Assembly: GCA_963819755.1 (NCBI GenBank)
Contig: CAWFXB010000002.1
Coordinates: forward strand, 620,001 to 684,000
Length of the DNA stretch: 64,000 nt
Source: VRUE01 sp963819755
Lineage (GTDB): Bacteria; Actinomycetota; Thermoleophilia; Solirubrobacterales; 70-9
Direction: 5' to 3'
Program-made: the position numbers and the translations under genes
The notes under the pieces: model-generated
What the model saw: only the letters and a program-made list of their open reading frames with translations
Told to the model about the DNA's origin: nothing
The model's database searches: none
Shown: one piece after another, positions 24,034 to 32,656 of the stretch
Layout of the letters: each line of letters opens with the position of its first letter
How positions within the stretch are numbered: the stretch's first letter is position 1

Positions 24034-25218
24034 ATGAGAGTCCTCTTCGTCTACTTCGGCCCGTTCGACGTCAACAGCGGGATCCAGGCCTACCACTTCG
24101 GCAACGAGCTGACCGACCTGGGCTGGGAGGTGACGGTCGCCGGGCACGGCGACCCCGCCCGCGCCCTGGCCGTCGGCGAGCCGCGCTTCGAGTGCATCTC
24201 CCACGACGACCTCGACCGCAAGCTCGGCGAGATGCGCCGCGACCCGAAGGAGACGATCGTCGTCGGCTGGACCCCGCGCGAGACGGTGCGGCAAATGACG
24301 ATGAAGGCGGTACGGCAGCTCGGCGCCCCCTACGTCGTCCATCTAGAGGACAACGAGGAGCTGCTGATCGAGTCGGCGACGGGCCGCTCGCTGGCCGAAC
24401 TGCAGCGGCTGCCCCTGAGCCAGCAGGACAGCCTCGCGCCGCCGGGCCTGATCCATCCCACCCACCACCGCGAGTTCCTCGACGGTGCGGCCGGGATCAC
24501 CGTGATCACCGAGGCGCTCAACGAGTTCAACCTGGCCGGACGGCCGCACGCCGTGGCCCGCCCGGGAATCGACCTCGAGCGCTTCCGGCCCGACCTGGCG
24601 CCATGGCCGAGGGAGCAGTTGGGCCTCGCCCCCGACGACTTCGTCCTCGTCTACCACGGCACCATCCACTACGCCAACCAGCACGAGATGCTGAGCCTCT
24701 ACCTCGCGGTCAAGCTGCTGCAGCGGCGCGGGCGCCCGGTGCGCCTCGTCCGGCTCGGCCATACCGAGTTCGGCGGGCCTGACCCGCGCTCGTTCCGTGC
24801 CCTCGGCGACGGCGTGATCGAGCTCGGCCCGATCCCCTGGCGCGACATCCCCGCCTACCTCGCCGTCGCCGACGCCTACGTCCAGCCCGGCCCCCCCGAC
24901 GACTTCAACCGCTACCGGCTCCCCTCGAAGCTGCCGGAGTTCCTGGCGATGGGGCGGCCGGTTATCTTGCCGCACTGCAACATCGGCAACGACCTGAAGC
25001 ACGGAGAGGACGCACTCTTGCTGGAGCAGGGCAACGCGATGGAGATCGTCGTTCGGATCGAAGAGCTGCTCGCCGACCGCGAGCTGGCCGCTCGCCTCGG
25101 CGAGGGCGCCCGCCGCTTCGCCGCCGGTCAGCTCAGCTGGAAGGCGAACGCCGCGGGCCTGGCCGGCTTCCTGAGCGAGTGCTCGGCCACCGGGCGGCCA
25201 GTGGGCTCCGCCGCGTGA
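24034..25218 (+). CDS. Glycosyltransferase family 4-like (GT-B fold)
   Basis: This 394-residue protein begins MRVLFVYFGPFDVNSGIQAY. The acceptor-binding N-terminal domain has a loop that starts with the open Gly-Ile pair. The C-terminal domain shows VYHGTIHYANQ, LIRLG-like LVRLGHTEFGG and IPWRDIPAYLAVADAYVQPG. It ends with PSKLPEFLAMGRPVILP, the GT4-type donor-site block with Glu replaced by the KLPEF arrangement. It probably adds one sugar to the lipid-linked glycan. Its stop overlaps the following methyltransferase start in a GTGA junction. Confidence 0.82.
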   Translation: MRVLFVYFGPFDVNSGIQAYHFGNELTDLGWEVTVAGHGDPARALAVGEPRFECISHDDLDRKLGEMRRDPKETIVVGWTPRETVRQMTMKAVRQLGAPYVVHLEDNEELLIESATGRSLAELQRLPLSQQDSLAPPGLIHPTHHREFLDGAAGITVITEALNEFNLAGRPHAVARPGIDLERFRPDLAPWPREQLGLAPDDFVLVYHGTIHYANQHEMLSLYLAVKLLQRRGRPVRLVRLGHTEFGGPDPRSFRALGDGVIELGPIPWRDIPAYLAVADAYVQPGPPDDFNRYRLPSKLPEFLAMGRPVILPHCNIGNDLKHGEDALLLEQGNAMEIVVRIEELLADRELAARLGEGARRFAAGQLSWKANAAGLAGFLSECSATGRPVGSAA

Positions 25219-26099
25219 GCGCCGGCACGACGAAGCGCCTGCGAGCGGCGGCGGCACGCTCTCCGCTGCTGCGCAAGATCGCCGGCAAGGCGGCCCTCTA
25301 CGCGCCGCCCGGGGCGACCCCCGGCGCCAACGCCTCGGCCTGGACGATCGCCGACAGCTCGCTCTGGCCGATCGCCGAGCGCTACAGCGACTCCTTCCCG
25401 TTGCCGCCGATCTCCTACGGCACGGTCCGCGACTTCGCCGACAGCGCCGACCACGTCACCGGCCTCGCCGGAGCCAGCTTCGACATGAAGGACCTGCAGC
25501 GCTGCTGGACGATCAAGGCGATCCTCGGCAACGTCGAGCGCGGCTCGCGCATCCTCGAGATCGGCGCCGGCGAGCCGCTCGTGGCCGGGATGCTCTCCCG
25601 CCTCGGCTACGAGGTGACGGTCGTCGATGACTACCAGGGAGGCGGCAACGGCCCGCGTGAGTTCACCCGCTTCAAGGCGGCCTACCCGGACGTGCGCTTC
25701 GTCCGCGAGCTGTTCCCGCCGAGCGAGCCGATCGGCGACGACTTCGCCGCGGTCTTCTCGATCTCGGTGCTCGAGCACGTGCCGCTCGAGCATGTCGCGA
25801 ACGTGGTCGAAGCCGGCCATGCGCTCGTGCAGAAGCGGGGCGGCTGCTCGATCCACGCCGTCGATCACGTGCTGGCCGGCTGGGGCGCCGGCGAACACCG
25901 CGAGAAACTCGACCGCATCGTCGCGGCGCTGGGCCTCTCCGAGCGTGACCTGGCCGAGAAGATCGCCGAGATGGAGCGCGACCCCGAGACCTACTTCGTC
26001 TCCGCCGAGGCGCACAACCGCTGGCGCGGCGACCTGCCCTACGACCAGTACACGATGCGCCGCATCGGCTCGGTCAACCTGTTCCGCAGCGCTGGCTGA
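25215..26099 (+). CDS. Class I SAM-dependent methyltransferase
   Basis: This protein is 294 residues long, starting at the GTG that overlaps the previous stop codon. The N-terminal 80 residues are basic and helical and precede a Rossmann domain with ILEIGAGEPLVAGMLSRLGY (SAM site, about residues 112-131) and VTVVDDYQG. AAVFSISVLEHVPLEH is the post-I to motif II region. The C-terminal helices end RWRGDLPYDQYTM. Coupling to a GT4 gene suggests methylation of a sugar residue or the chain terminus. It converges on the glycosidase paralog 2 gene. Confidence 0.83.
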   Translation: MSAGTTKRLRAAAARSPLLRKIAGKAALYAPPGATPGANASAWTIADSSLWPIAERYSDSFPLPPISYGTVRDFADSADHVTGLAGASFDMKDLQRCWTIKAILGNVERGSRILEIGAGEPLVAGMLSRLGYEVTVVDDYQGGGNGPREFTRFKAAYPDVRFVRELFPPSEPIGDDFAAVFSISVLEHVPLEHVANVVEAGHALVQKRGGCSIHAVDHVLAGWGAGEHREKLDRIVAALGLSERDLAEKIAEMERDPETYFVSAEAHNRWRGDLPYDQYTMRRIGSVNLFRSAG

Positions 26100-26115
26100 G
26101 CCGATCCCGCGAAGG

Positions 26116-27216
26116 TCATTCGCCGAAGGCTGCCCGGGGGACGATTTCCGGATCGCCGCCCGTCCATTCGGTGAAGCGGTACCAGGCGGGCTTGGCTTCG
26201 CGGTTGTCGGTTAACAGCCCGGCCGAGTCGCAGAACTGGCAGAGGTGGCCCGCATCGGCCCAGGAGAACCACCAGGCGCCGGCGATCCGCCAGGAGCTGC
26301 GATGGCTGGTGAGCATCGAGAAGGCCTGGTCGAGCTCCCGTGCCTGGCCGAGCATGCCGCGCTCCCAGCGGGTCTGGAAGCTGTCCGATCCCCAACCCAG
26401 CTCGGTGACGTAGATCGGGGTGGCGCCATCGCGATGGCGGCGCATGATGCGGCGCAGGTTGCGGATCTGCGGTTCCATCGCGCTGGCGTCGGCGACATAG
26501 GGGTGCAGTGCCACGCCATCGAAGAACGGCTTGACGTGACCGGCCCGGTAGACGCCGTCGAGGAAGGCGCCGGAGGCGACGTTGGGCGGGATCTGGAGGG
26601 GGTGCCCGAAAAGGCCGCCGAGGATCACCTTGGATTCCGGGTCGGCGCCGTGGATGGCGCGACCGGCGAGGCGCAGCAGACGGGCGTAACGCGACGGGTC
26701 TGGGCGGGCGGAGAAGGTGACGATGTTCTCCTCGTTCCAGATCTCCCAGTCGTGGATCGGCAGGAAGGGCAGTTCGGGGTTTTCTCGCCAGAAGGACCCG
26801 TAGGGGCCGTAGCGCCGTACCGCCTGGCGCAGGAAGGAAGCCCAGGCGCGACCCGTCCAGGCATGACGAACCGGTTCGACCAGCCCCTGGCTCGCGACCC
26901 ACGATGGCGACCCCCAGACGAAGGGGAAGACCCGCATGCCGTATTCGGCGGCGAGCGCCACCGAGCGGTCGAATTCCGACCAGTCGGGTGCGGTGAAGTA
27001 AGGGCTCTGGGGCTCGACGCTGCCCCAGCCGAGCGGCAGGCGCAGGCTCTTCACTCCCGCCTCGGCCATCAGCGCGTAGTCGGATTCGCCGGCCGGGGTC
27101 TGGGGCGACATGCCGACGATGAAGCCCGGCGGAGCCGGGCCAATGGCGCCGGCCCGCGCCGGCAGCGCGAACAGAGCGGCGGCGAGGATGAGAGTGAGCA
27201 GTGTCGACTTTCGCAT
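26116..27216 (-). CDS. Secreted glycosidase-like TIM-barrel protein (GH39/PslG-like), paralog 2
   Basis: This protein is 366 residues long from the ATG at 27216; a TTG directly before it is the only alternative nearby. The signal peptide ends near ARAGAIG. The barrel motifs match paralog 1: LRLPLGWGSVEPQSP, DWEIWNEEN (acid/base Glu, with Glu replacing the Pro of WNEPN), LGGLFGHPLQ, GVALHPYV, and YVTELGWGSD (nucleophile Glu). The shared CQFCDSAGLL motif and KPAWYRF end follow. Active-site acids are retained, so activity is likely. It stands as a single gene between a plus-strand GT run and the ABC exporter genes. Confidence 0.78.
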   Translation of the reverse strand: MRKSTLLTLILAAALFALPARAGAIGPAPPGFIVGMSPQTPAGESDYALMAEAGVKSLRLPLGWGSVEPQSPYFTAPDWSEFDRSVALAAEYGMRVFPFVWGSPSWVASQGLVEPVRHAWTGRAWASFLRQAVRRYGPYGSFWRENPELPFLPIHDWEIWNEENIVTFSARPDPSRYARLLRLAGRAIHGADPESKVILGGLFGHPLQIPPNVASGAFLDGVYRAGHVKPFFDGVALHPYVADASAMEPQIRNLRRIMRRHRDGATPIYVTELGWGSDSFQTRWERGMLGQARELDQAFSMLTSHRSSWRIAGAWWFSWADAGHLCQFCDSAGLLTDNREAKPAWYRFTEWTGGDPEIVPRAAFGE

Positions 27217-27262
27217 CAAGGCATCTCCCGGAAACGCACCCGGAAGGCAAAGTAGCGGCTTC

Positions 27263-28111
27263 TCAGAGCTGCTCGGCGATCCGCGGCGCCTCGCGGTTGA
27301 AGACCCAGACGCCGAGCACGCAGACGGTGACGTAGATCAGCGCCGCGACGATCAGCGGCAGCGGCCCCCCGGCGGCCGCGTAGACCCCTTCCGCGTGCGA
27401 GTCGATCATCCAGACATGGGCCTGCTGGAAGATCGGCGTCAGCGGATTGGCCATCAGAGCGTGTTTGAGGCTCGTCGGGACTTTTTCAAGCGGATAGATG
27501 ATCGGGGTCGCGTAGTTGAGCGCGAGCGCCACGACGGTCCAGATGATCGCCACGTCGCGGAAGCGCACGTTGAGCGCCGAGAGCAGCATCGCCAGGGCGC
27601 AGATGAAGACGAGCAGCGGCAACAGGATCAGCGGAAAGAGCAGCCAGGTCCACATCGGCGTGACGCCAAAGCCGAGCATGAAAGCAAAGACGACGATCAT
27701 GTTGAGCGCCAGAGTGAAGAGTGCGGTGAGGACAACGGCCAATGGAATGACCAGCCGTGGGAACTGGGTCTTGCGGACGATCCCCTCCTGCGCCAGGACC
27801 GAGGAGACGGCCCCCCCGGTCGCTTCCTGGAAAAGGCCGAAGACGACGATGTTGAGGAGCAGCAGCACCGGATAGTGAGGAACCGTGCTGCCAAGTTTGA
27901 AGATCTGGGTGAAAACGAGCAGCAGGACGGCAAAGAGCATCAGCGGCCGCACCAGCGACCAGACGTAGCCGAGCGCGGTGCCGAAGAAGGTCTTCTTGAA
28001 CTCGGTCACCGACATCAGCCAGAGCAGCTCGAAGAAGCGGCTGCGACCGCCGCCGACGGCCGACGGCCCCCCGACCTCACGCAGCTCCAAGGTCTCGGGC
28101 TCGACGCTCAC
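27263..28111 (-). CDS. wzm: ABC-2 type polysaccharide exporter permease (Wzm/TagG-like)
   Basis: This 282-residue integral membrane protein has six predicted helices. An N-terminal amphipathic start contains FFELLWLMSVTEFKKTFFGT and GYVWSLVRPL, the typical ABC2_membrane entry, and FRDVAIIWTVVALALNYATPIIYPL is the family signature near the fifth helix. It forms the channel that moves undecaprenyl-linked glycan across the membrane with the adjacent ATPase. The GTG start overlaps the stop of the ATPase gene (GTGA), giving strict coupling. Teichoic-acid and O-antigen exporters share this fold, so the substrate is assigned from context only. Confidence 0.9.
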   Translation of the reverse strand: MSVEPETLELREVGGPSAVGGGRSRFFELLWLMSVTEFKKTFFGTALGYVWSLVRPLMLFAVLLLVFTQIFKLGSTVPHYPVLLLLNIVVFGLFQEATGGAVSSVLAQEGIVRKTQFPRLVIPLAVVLTALFTLALNMIVVFAFMLGFGVTPMWTWLLFPLILLPLLVFICALAMLLSALNVRFRDVAIIWTVVALALNYATPIIYPLEKVPTSLKHALMANPLTPIFQQAHVWMIDSHAEGVYAAAGGPLPLIVAALIYVTVCVLGVWVFNREAPRIAEQL

Positions 28112-29307
28112 GCGCTCTCCACCCTTGCGTCGATCTGGTGCTCGAGCGAGACGACGCCGGCGCCGTCCTTGCCGAAGACGACGAAGTCGAGCACGTGGGG
28201 CGAGTGCAGGACGAGGTTGGCGAAGTTGTGATCGCGGTGGATCCAGCACTTGACCACGTAGCGGCCCGGCAGCAGGCGGTTCTCGAGCTCCCCGCTCAGA
28301 CGCACCCGCTGGCCCGGCTCCAAGCGGTCCGGAACGTCTTTTGGCAGGCCGAGGCCGAAGCCGGTCACCTCGACCCCGTCGGCGTTGGTGAAGGCGAAGC
28401 CGAAGCTCGGCCCCTCGACCGCCCGGTGAGCTTCCAGCGTCGCGCCGAAGCGCAGGCCGGCGCCGGTCTCGACGTTGGTGATCCGCTCGCCGCCGCCGTC
28501 CTCGAGCCAGACGTCGGCCAGGGTGATCTCGGCCACCCCGCCCATGTCGGCGTCCCCCCCGCTCGGCGCCTGCTCGAAGTTGAGCCGCAGGTAGCTGCGC
28601 GCCACCTCGCCCGAGTCCCCGATCGCCTTGATCTCGCCGTCGTGGAGCAGCATCGCCCGGTGGCAGTACTGCTCGACCGCGCTCATGTCGTGGGTGACGA
28701 AGACGACGGTCCGCTCGGAGTCGCGGATCTCGTGGAAGACGTCGGCGCACTTCTGTTGAAAGGAGGCATCGCCGACCGCCAGCACCTCGTCGATGAGGAG
28801 GATCTCGGCGTCGGACTGGATCATCACCGAGAAGGCGAGCCGGACCAGCATCCCGGAGGAGTAGTTCTTGATTTTCAGGTCGACGAACTCCTCCAGCTCG
28901 GCGAACTCGAGCACGGCGCCGAGGCGGCTGCGCGCGTCGCGCCGGGTCAAGCCCATCATCACCCCGTTCAGCTCGACGTTCTCGCGCGCGGTCAGCTCCG
29001 GGTTGAAGCCGACGCCGAGCTCGATGAAGGGGGCGAGGCGGCCGGCCATCCGCACCCTGCCTCCGTCCGCCGCGTAGATGCTGGCGAGGATCTTCAGCAG
29101 CGTGCTCTTGCCCGAGCCGTTGCGGCCGACGATGCCGAAGAACTCACCGCGCTCGACCTCGAAGGAGACCTCGCGCAGGGCGCGCAGCTCGCGAAAGTCC
29201 TGCTTGTTGAAGGTGGTCAGCCGCTCCTTCAGCGAGTCGACCTTGTGGGTGGGGATGTTGAAGGTCTTCTCGACCCCCTGCACCTCTATCGCGACGGGGC
29301 TGCTCAT
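28108..29307 (-). CDS. wzt: ABC exporter ATPase with C-terminal carbohydrate-binding-like domain (Wzt-like)
   Basis: This protein is 399 residues long from the ATG at 29307, which overlaps the previous stop (ATGA). The ATPase domain has Walker A GRNGSGKST near residue 57, an ELGVGFNPELTARENV segment typical of Wzt/TagH, signature NYSSGMLVRLAFS, Walker B ILLIDEVLAVGD, and the His switch FVTHD. Residues about 255-399 form an extra beta-sandwich domain (LEPGQRVRLSGELENRLLPG) like Wzt_C, which in known systems reads the modified chain end before export. It works with the downstream permease. The presence of this domain suggests that chain ends are modified, for example by the cluster methyltransferases. 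Confidence 0.92.
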   Translation of the reverse strand: MSSPVAIEVQGVEKTFNIPTHKVDSLKERLTTFNKQDFRELRALREVSFEVERGEFFGIVGRNGSGKSTLLKILASIYAADGGRVRMAGRLAPFIELGVGFNPELTARENVELNGVMMGLTRRDARSRLGAVLEFAELEEFVDLKIKNYSSGMLVRLAFSVMIQSDAEILLIDEVLAVGDASFQQKCADVFHEIRDSERTVVFVTHDMSAVEQYCHRAMLLHDGEIKAIGDSGEVARSYLRLNFEQAPSGGDADMGGVAEITLADVWLEDGGGERITNVETGAGLRFGATLEAHRAVEGPSFGFAFTNADGVEVTGFGLGLPKDVPDRLEPGQRVRLSGELENRLLPGRYVVKCWIHRDHNFANLVLHSPHVLDFVVFGKDGAGVVSLEHQIDARVESA

Positions 29308-30023
29308 AGCGGGCGGGCCGGGTTGCCGACAACCGTGACGCCGGCCTCGACGTCCTTCGTCACCACCGACCCCGCGCCGACCACCGCGGCGCGACCGATC
29401 GTGACTCCCGGCAGCAGGGTCACGTTGCCGCCGATCATCGCGCCGTCCTCGATCGTCGGGCCCGCGATCAGCTCCTCGACCCAGCCGTGACGACCGAGCG
29501 AGTTGTCGTTGGTCGTGACCAGGTGCTGGGCGATGAAGACCCCCCTGCCGATTCGCGCCTTGGCGGCCAGCGAGGTCGCGAAGTTGATCTTGGTGCCGTC
29601 GCCGACCTCGACGTCGCGGTCGAGGACGACGCTGCGGCCGACCACGCACCCGTTGCCCACGCGAGCGGTCTCCCGCAGCGAGGCCGAGTCGCCGATCAGA
29701 GTGTCGTCGCCGATCTCGACGTCGCAGTAGATGACCGCGCCCGCCCCGATCGAGCAGCCGGCGCCGATCCGGACGGCCTCGTGGCTGTAGGTCGGCTCTC
29801 GTGAGATCGCACCAACGGCCCGGGGACGGCGGCCGAGATAGGTGCCGGGGAGAATCTCGGTGCCCGCCCCGATCTCGACCCCCGACTCGATCACCACGTG
29901 GGGATGGATCGTGACGTTCTCGCCGATCGCGACCCCGGGCCTGACCACCGCGAACTCGCCGATCGAGGTCGCGCTGCCGATCGCATCGGTCTCTACTACG
30001 GCGCTTGGGTGGATGGTCGGCAT
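29304..30023 (-). CDS. Hexapeptide-repeat (left-handed beta-helix) acyltransferase
   Basis: This 239-residue protein is made almost entirely of imperfect hexapeptide repeats (IHPSAVVETDAIG, IGENVTIHPHVVI, VEIGDDTLIGDS), with a loop holding FIAQHLVTTNDNSLGRHG. The C-terminal GAGSVVTKDVEAGVTVVGNP is typical of sugar O- or N-acetyltransferases. It sits next to a 3,4-ketoisomerase gene and near a DegT aminotransferase gene, so it probably N-acetylates a dTDP-3-amino-3,6-dideoxyhexose like FdtC/QdtC. A chain O-acetyltransferase is the alternative. Its stop overlaps the Wzt start. Confidence 0.8.
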   Translation of the reverse strand: MPTIHPSAVVETDAIGSATSIGEFAVVRPGVAIGENVTIHPHVVIESGVEIGAGTEILPGTYLGRRPRAVGAISREPTYSHEAVRIGAGCSIGAGAVIYCDVEIGDDTLIGDSASLRETARVGNGCVVGRSVVLDRDVEVGDGTKINFATSLAAKARIGRGVFIAQHLVTTNDNSLGRHGWVEELIAGPTIEDGAMIGGNVTLLPGVTIGRAAVVGAGSVVTKDVEAGVTVVGNPARPL

Positions 30024-30113
30024 CGGCGCGGTTGCCCCACTTGCGGGGCGGCGGCGATGGTAACGGCCCGACCCGGCAGGACGGGCGCCAGAGCGCTGTT
30101 AGCGTGCCCGCCC

Positions 30114-30536
30114 ATGGGGGTCGATCAATGCAGGCTCATCGAGCTGCCGGGCATCGAGGACCCGCAGGGGAATCTGGCCTTTGCCGAGGGCGGCCGCCAC
30201 GTGCCCTTCCAGATCGCGCGCGCCTACCACGTCTACGGCGTGCCGGCGGGCGCGAAGCGCGGCGGTCACGCCCACCGCGAAATCGAGCAACTGGTCGTCT
30301 GCCTCCGCGGCGAGTTCGAGGTCGCGGTCGACGACGGCTCCAGTCGTAGCAGCTTCGCCGTCGGAGACCCTCGATTCGCCCTCTACCTGCCGCCGATGGT
30401 CTGGCACGACCTGACCGGCTTCGCCGCCGATTCCGCCTACTACGTCCTCTCCTCCGGGCTCTACGACGAGGCCGAGTACGTGCGGGGCTACGAGGAGTTC
30501 CGGCGCCTGGCGGACGACTCGTCGCGGGCCCTCTAG
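30114..30536 (+). CDS. dTDP-4-keto-6-deoxyhexose 3,4-ketoisomerase (FdtA/QdtA-like cupin)
   Basis: This protein is 140 residues long from the ATG at 30114. The single cupin domain begins CRLIELPGIEDPQGNLAFAE and HVPFQIARAYHVYGVPAG, then AKRGGHAHREIEQLVVCL with the paired catalytic histidines, and LYLPPMVWHDLTGF. These blocks match the FdtA/QdtA/WxcM branch, which moves the keto group from C4 to C3 of the RmlB product. Product stereochemistry at C4 (Fuc3N or Qui3N series) cannot be read from sequence. It overlaps the convergent GT2 gene by four bases at CTAG. Confidence 0.87.
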   Translation: MGVDQCRLIELPGIEDPQGNLAFAEGGRHVPFQIARAYHVYGVPAGAKRGGHAHREIEQLVVCLRGEFEVAVDDGSSRSSFAVGDPRFALYLPPMVWHDLTGFAADSAYYVLSSGLYDEAEYVRGYEEFRRLADDSSRAL

Positions 30537-31513
30537 CCGACCCGGGGCACCGGCCCGCGCAGCCACTCCCCGGCCGAGCGTCGCCGCGTCTCGTGCTTGT
30601 CGACGACGACCTCGTCGACCATGCCGAAACGGACCCCGGCGCGGAGCATCCGCCTGCACTTCGACCAGTCGCTCGGCTCCTCGTAGATCGCGTCGGAGAG
30701 CTCGGCTTCGAAGAAGCGCAGGCCGGCGTGGTAGATCGCTGCCTGCGTGCCCCACTGGCCGAGCTCGGGCGGGAACCTGCCCAGGGTCAGCGGCTCGCCC
30801 TCAGCGAAGTGGACGAGCTGGAGGCCGTAGCAGTGCTCCCAGCGATGCTCACGCGCGGCGGCGAGCAGATGCTCGGTGTGGGTCGGCCGCACGGCGTCGT
30901 CGTCGCCAAGGGTGGCGATCCAGCGTCCTCGGGCCCGCGCCAGGCCCTCGTTCACCGGCGGGCCGCCGATCGCGTACCAGCGCCGCGCGGGATCGTCGGG
31001 ATATGGCCCCCGGATCGTGCGATTCAGGTAGCTCACCCGGGGATCGCCGACCGCGGCGATCGCCTCCTCGGTCTGCGGCGGGGCGCAGTCCCCGACGACG
31101 ATCACCTCGAGGTTCGCGTAGGTCTGGCCGAGAATCGAGGGGAGGGCGACGTCGCGCAGAGTCTCGTAGGAGGTGTAGGTCGGGACGATGAAGCTGACCA
31201 GGGGCTCGGGCTCGGTGAAAGCCGGCTCGTACTCCTCGCCTGCACGCAGGGCGTTGAGCCGTCGCCGGTTGGCCGGCTCTTCGTCGTAGATGTGACGGGC
31301 GATGCCCGCCGCCCGCCGGGCATCGACTTCGGTGCGGTGGATCCTGCCGTGAGCCCCTTCGAGCTCCCTATGCACGCGGCCGAGGTCGCCGTGCAGGTTC
31401 TCGATCGAGCGCTGGGCGGCGTCGAGGCGCGCCTGCAGATCGCGCAGGTAGGGGCGGGCCGCCCAATCGAGTGCACGGCGGAGGAGATTCCAGCGGCGAC
31501 GGCGCGGGGCCAT
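30533..31513 (-). CDS. Glycosyltransferase family 2 with N-terminal coiled coil
   Basis: This 326-residue protein starts at the ATG at 31513. A basic stretch and an alpha-helical coiled coil fill about residues 1-90 (LQARLDAAQRSIENLHGDLG). A GT-A domain follows: LVSFIVPTYTSYETLRDVAL, EVIVVGDCAPP, and WIATLGDDDAVRPTHTEHLL with the DxD-like DDD motif. The coiled coil may place the enzyme in a complex; similar helices occur alone in small proteins elsewhere in this locus. The acceptor and donor are unknown. It lies downstream of the aminotransferase gene on the same strand with an 11 bp gap. Confidence 0.8.
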   Translation of the reverse strand: MAPRRRRWNLLRRALDWAARPYLRDLQARLDAAQRSIENLHGDLGRVHRELEGAHGRIHRTEVDARRAAGIARHIYDEEPANRRRLNALRAGEEYEPAFTEPEPLVSFIVPTYTSYETLRDVALPSILGQTYANLEVIVVGDCAPPQTEEAIAAVGDPRVSYLNRTIRGPYPDDPARRWYAIGGPPVNEGLARARGRWIATLGDDDAVRPTHTEHLLAAAREHRWEHCYGLQLVHFAEGEPLTLGRFPPELGQWGTQAAIYHAGLRFFEAELSDAIYEEPSDWSKCRRMLRAGVRFGMVDEVVVDKHETRRRSAGEWLRGPVPRVG

Positions 31514-31524
31514 GTGCGCCGATG

Positions 31525-32631
31525 CTAGACGGGAGTGGCGTCGAGCACGGCGGCGGCGATCGCCTCGCACGTCCCCACCGGCAGCCGCGGGTGGAGCGGC
31601 ACGCTGAGCGTGGCCGCCGAGAGCCTCTCCGCCACCGGGAAGCTCCCCTCGCCCCAGCCGCCGTCGCGGTAGGCGGGCGAGAGGTGCGGCAGCACGGGAT
31701 AGTGGACGAGGGTCTCGATCCCCTGCCCCGCCAGCGACTCGGCGAGGCGATCGCGCTCCCGGTGGCCGATCGCGAACAGGTGCCAGGCCGGCCGCATCCG
31801 CGCGGGCGTCCGCGGAACCTCGATCCCCTCCCGTCCCTCGAAGGCGTGCAGGTAGACCTCCGCCAACGCCGTCCTCGCCGCGTTGCATTCGTCGAGGTGG
31901 GGCAGCTTTGCCCGCAAAACCGCAGCCTGGATCTCGGCGAGGCGGGAGTTGGTCCCGCCGACCTCGAGCCGGTAGCGGTCCCGCGCCCCGTAGTTGCGCA
32001 GCAGCCGCACGCGGGCGGCGACCTCGTCGTCGTCGGTGACGACCGCGCCGCCGTCACCCAAAGCGCCCAGGTTCTTCGAGGGATAGAAGGAGAAGGCCGC
32101 GGCGTCGCCGAGGCTTCCGACCCGCCGGCCCCCGTACGTCGCCCCGTGCGCCTGCGCGGCATCCTCGACGACCAGGAGTCCGTGAGCTCGGGCGACCTCA
32201 CCGATCGCACCCATCTCCGCCGGCTCGCCGCGCAGGTGCACGGGGACGATCGCCGCCGTGCGGGGCGAGATCGCCGCCGCGATCGCCGCCGGATCGATGT
32301 TGTAGGTGCCCTCGATCGCGTCGACGCCGACCGGCCGCGCGCCGGTCCGCGTCACCGCGAGCCAGGTCGCGATCCAGGTGTAGGCGGGGACGATCACCTC
32401 GTCGCCGGGACCGATGCCGGCGGCGCGCAGAGCCAGCTCGATCGCGCTGAGGCCGCTGGCCACGCCAACGCAGTGGCGGACGCCGCAGAAGGCGGCGAAC
32501 TCGCTCTCGAAGGCATCCAGCTCGGGGCCGAGCAGGTAGCGGCGGGAGGCGAGCACCCGCGCCAGCGCGGCCTGCAGGCCGGCTTCCAGCTCCGGCCCGG
32601 GATCGAGGTCGAGGAACGGGATCCGGGGCAT
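31525..32631 (-). CDS. DegT/DnrJ/EryC1 aminotransferase (FdtB/QdtB-like)
   Basis: This protein is 368 residues long from the ATG at 32631; the frame extends upstream but MPRIPFLDLDPG is the usual family beginning. It is a fold-type I PLP enzyme with VASGLSAIELALRAAGIGPG, VIVPAYTWIAT, VVEDAAQAHGATYGGRRVG, and the PLP lysine in FSFYPSKNLGALGDGGAV near residue 180. Together with the ketoisomerase it would install a 3-amino group to make dTDP-3-amino-3,6-dideoxyhexose. A 4-amino product is possible in principle, but the neighbouring 3,4-ketoisomerase argues for C3. Confidence 0.9.
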   Translation of the reverse strand: MPRIPFLDLDPGPELEAGLQAALARVLASRRYLLGPELDAFESEFAAFCGVRHCVGVASGLSAIELALRAAGIGPGDEVIVPAYTWIATWLAVTRTGARPVGVDAIEGTYNIDPAAIAAAISPRTAAIVPVHLRGEPAEMGAIGEVARAHGLLVVEDAAQAHGATYGGRRVGSLGDAAAFSFYPSKNLGALGDGGAVVTDDDEVAARVRLLRNYGARDRYRLEVGGTNSRLAEIQAAVLRAKLPHLDECNAARTALAEVYLHAFEGREGIEVPRTPARMRPAWHLFAIGHRERDRLAESLAGQGIETLVHYPVLPHLSPAYRDGGWGEGSFPVAERLSAATLSVPLHPRLPVGTCEAIAAAVLDATPV

Positions 32632-32656
32632 CAAGAGGGGTAGATAGGTTACCCGC

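Noticed and set aside
27263..28750. 495-residue version of the ABC permease
   Set aside because: The extra N-terminal part is antisense-like, Arg-rich and overlaps the whole end of the ATPase gene; the GTG at 28111 gives a standard permease.
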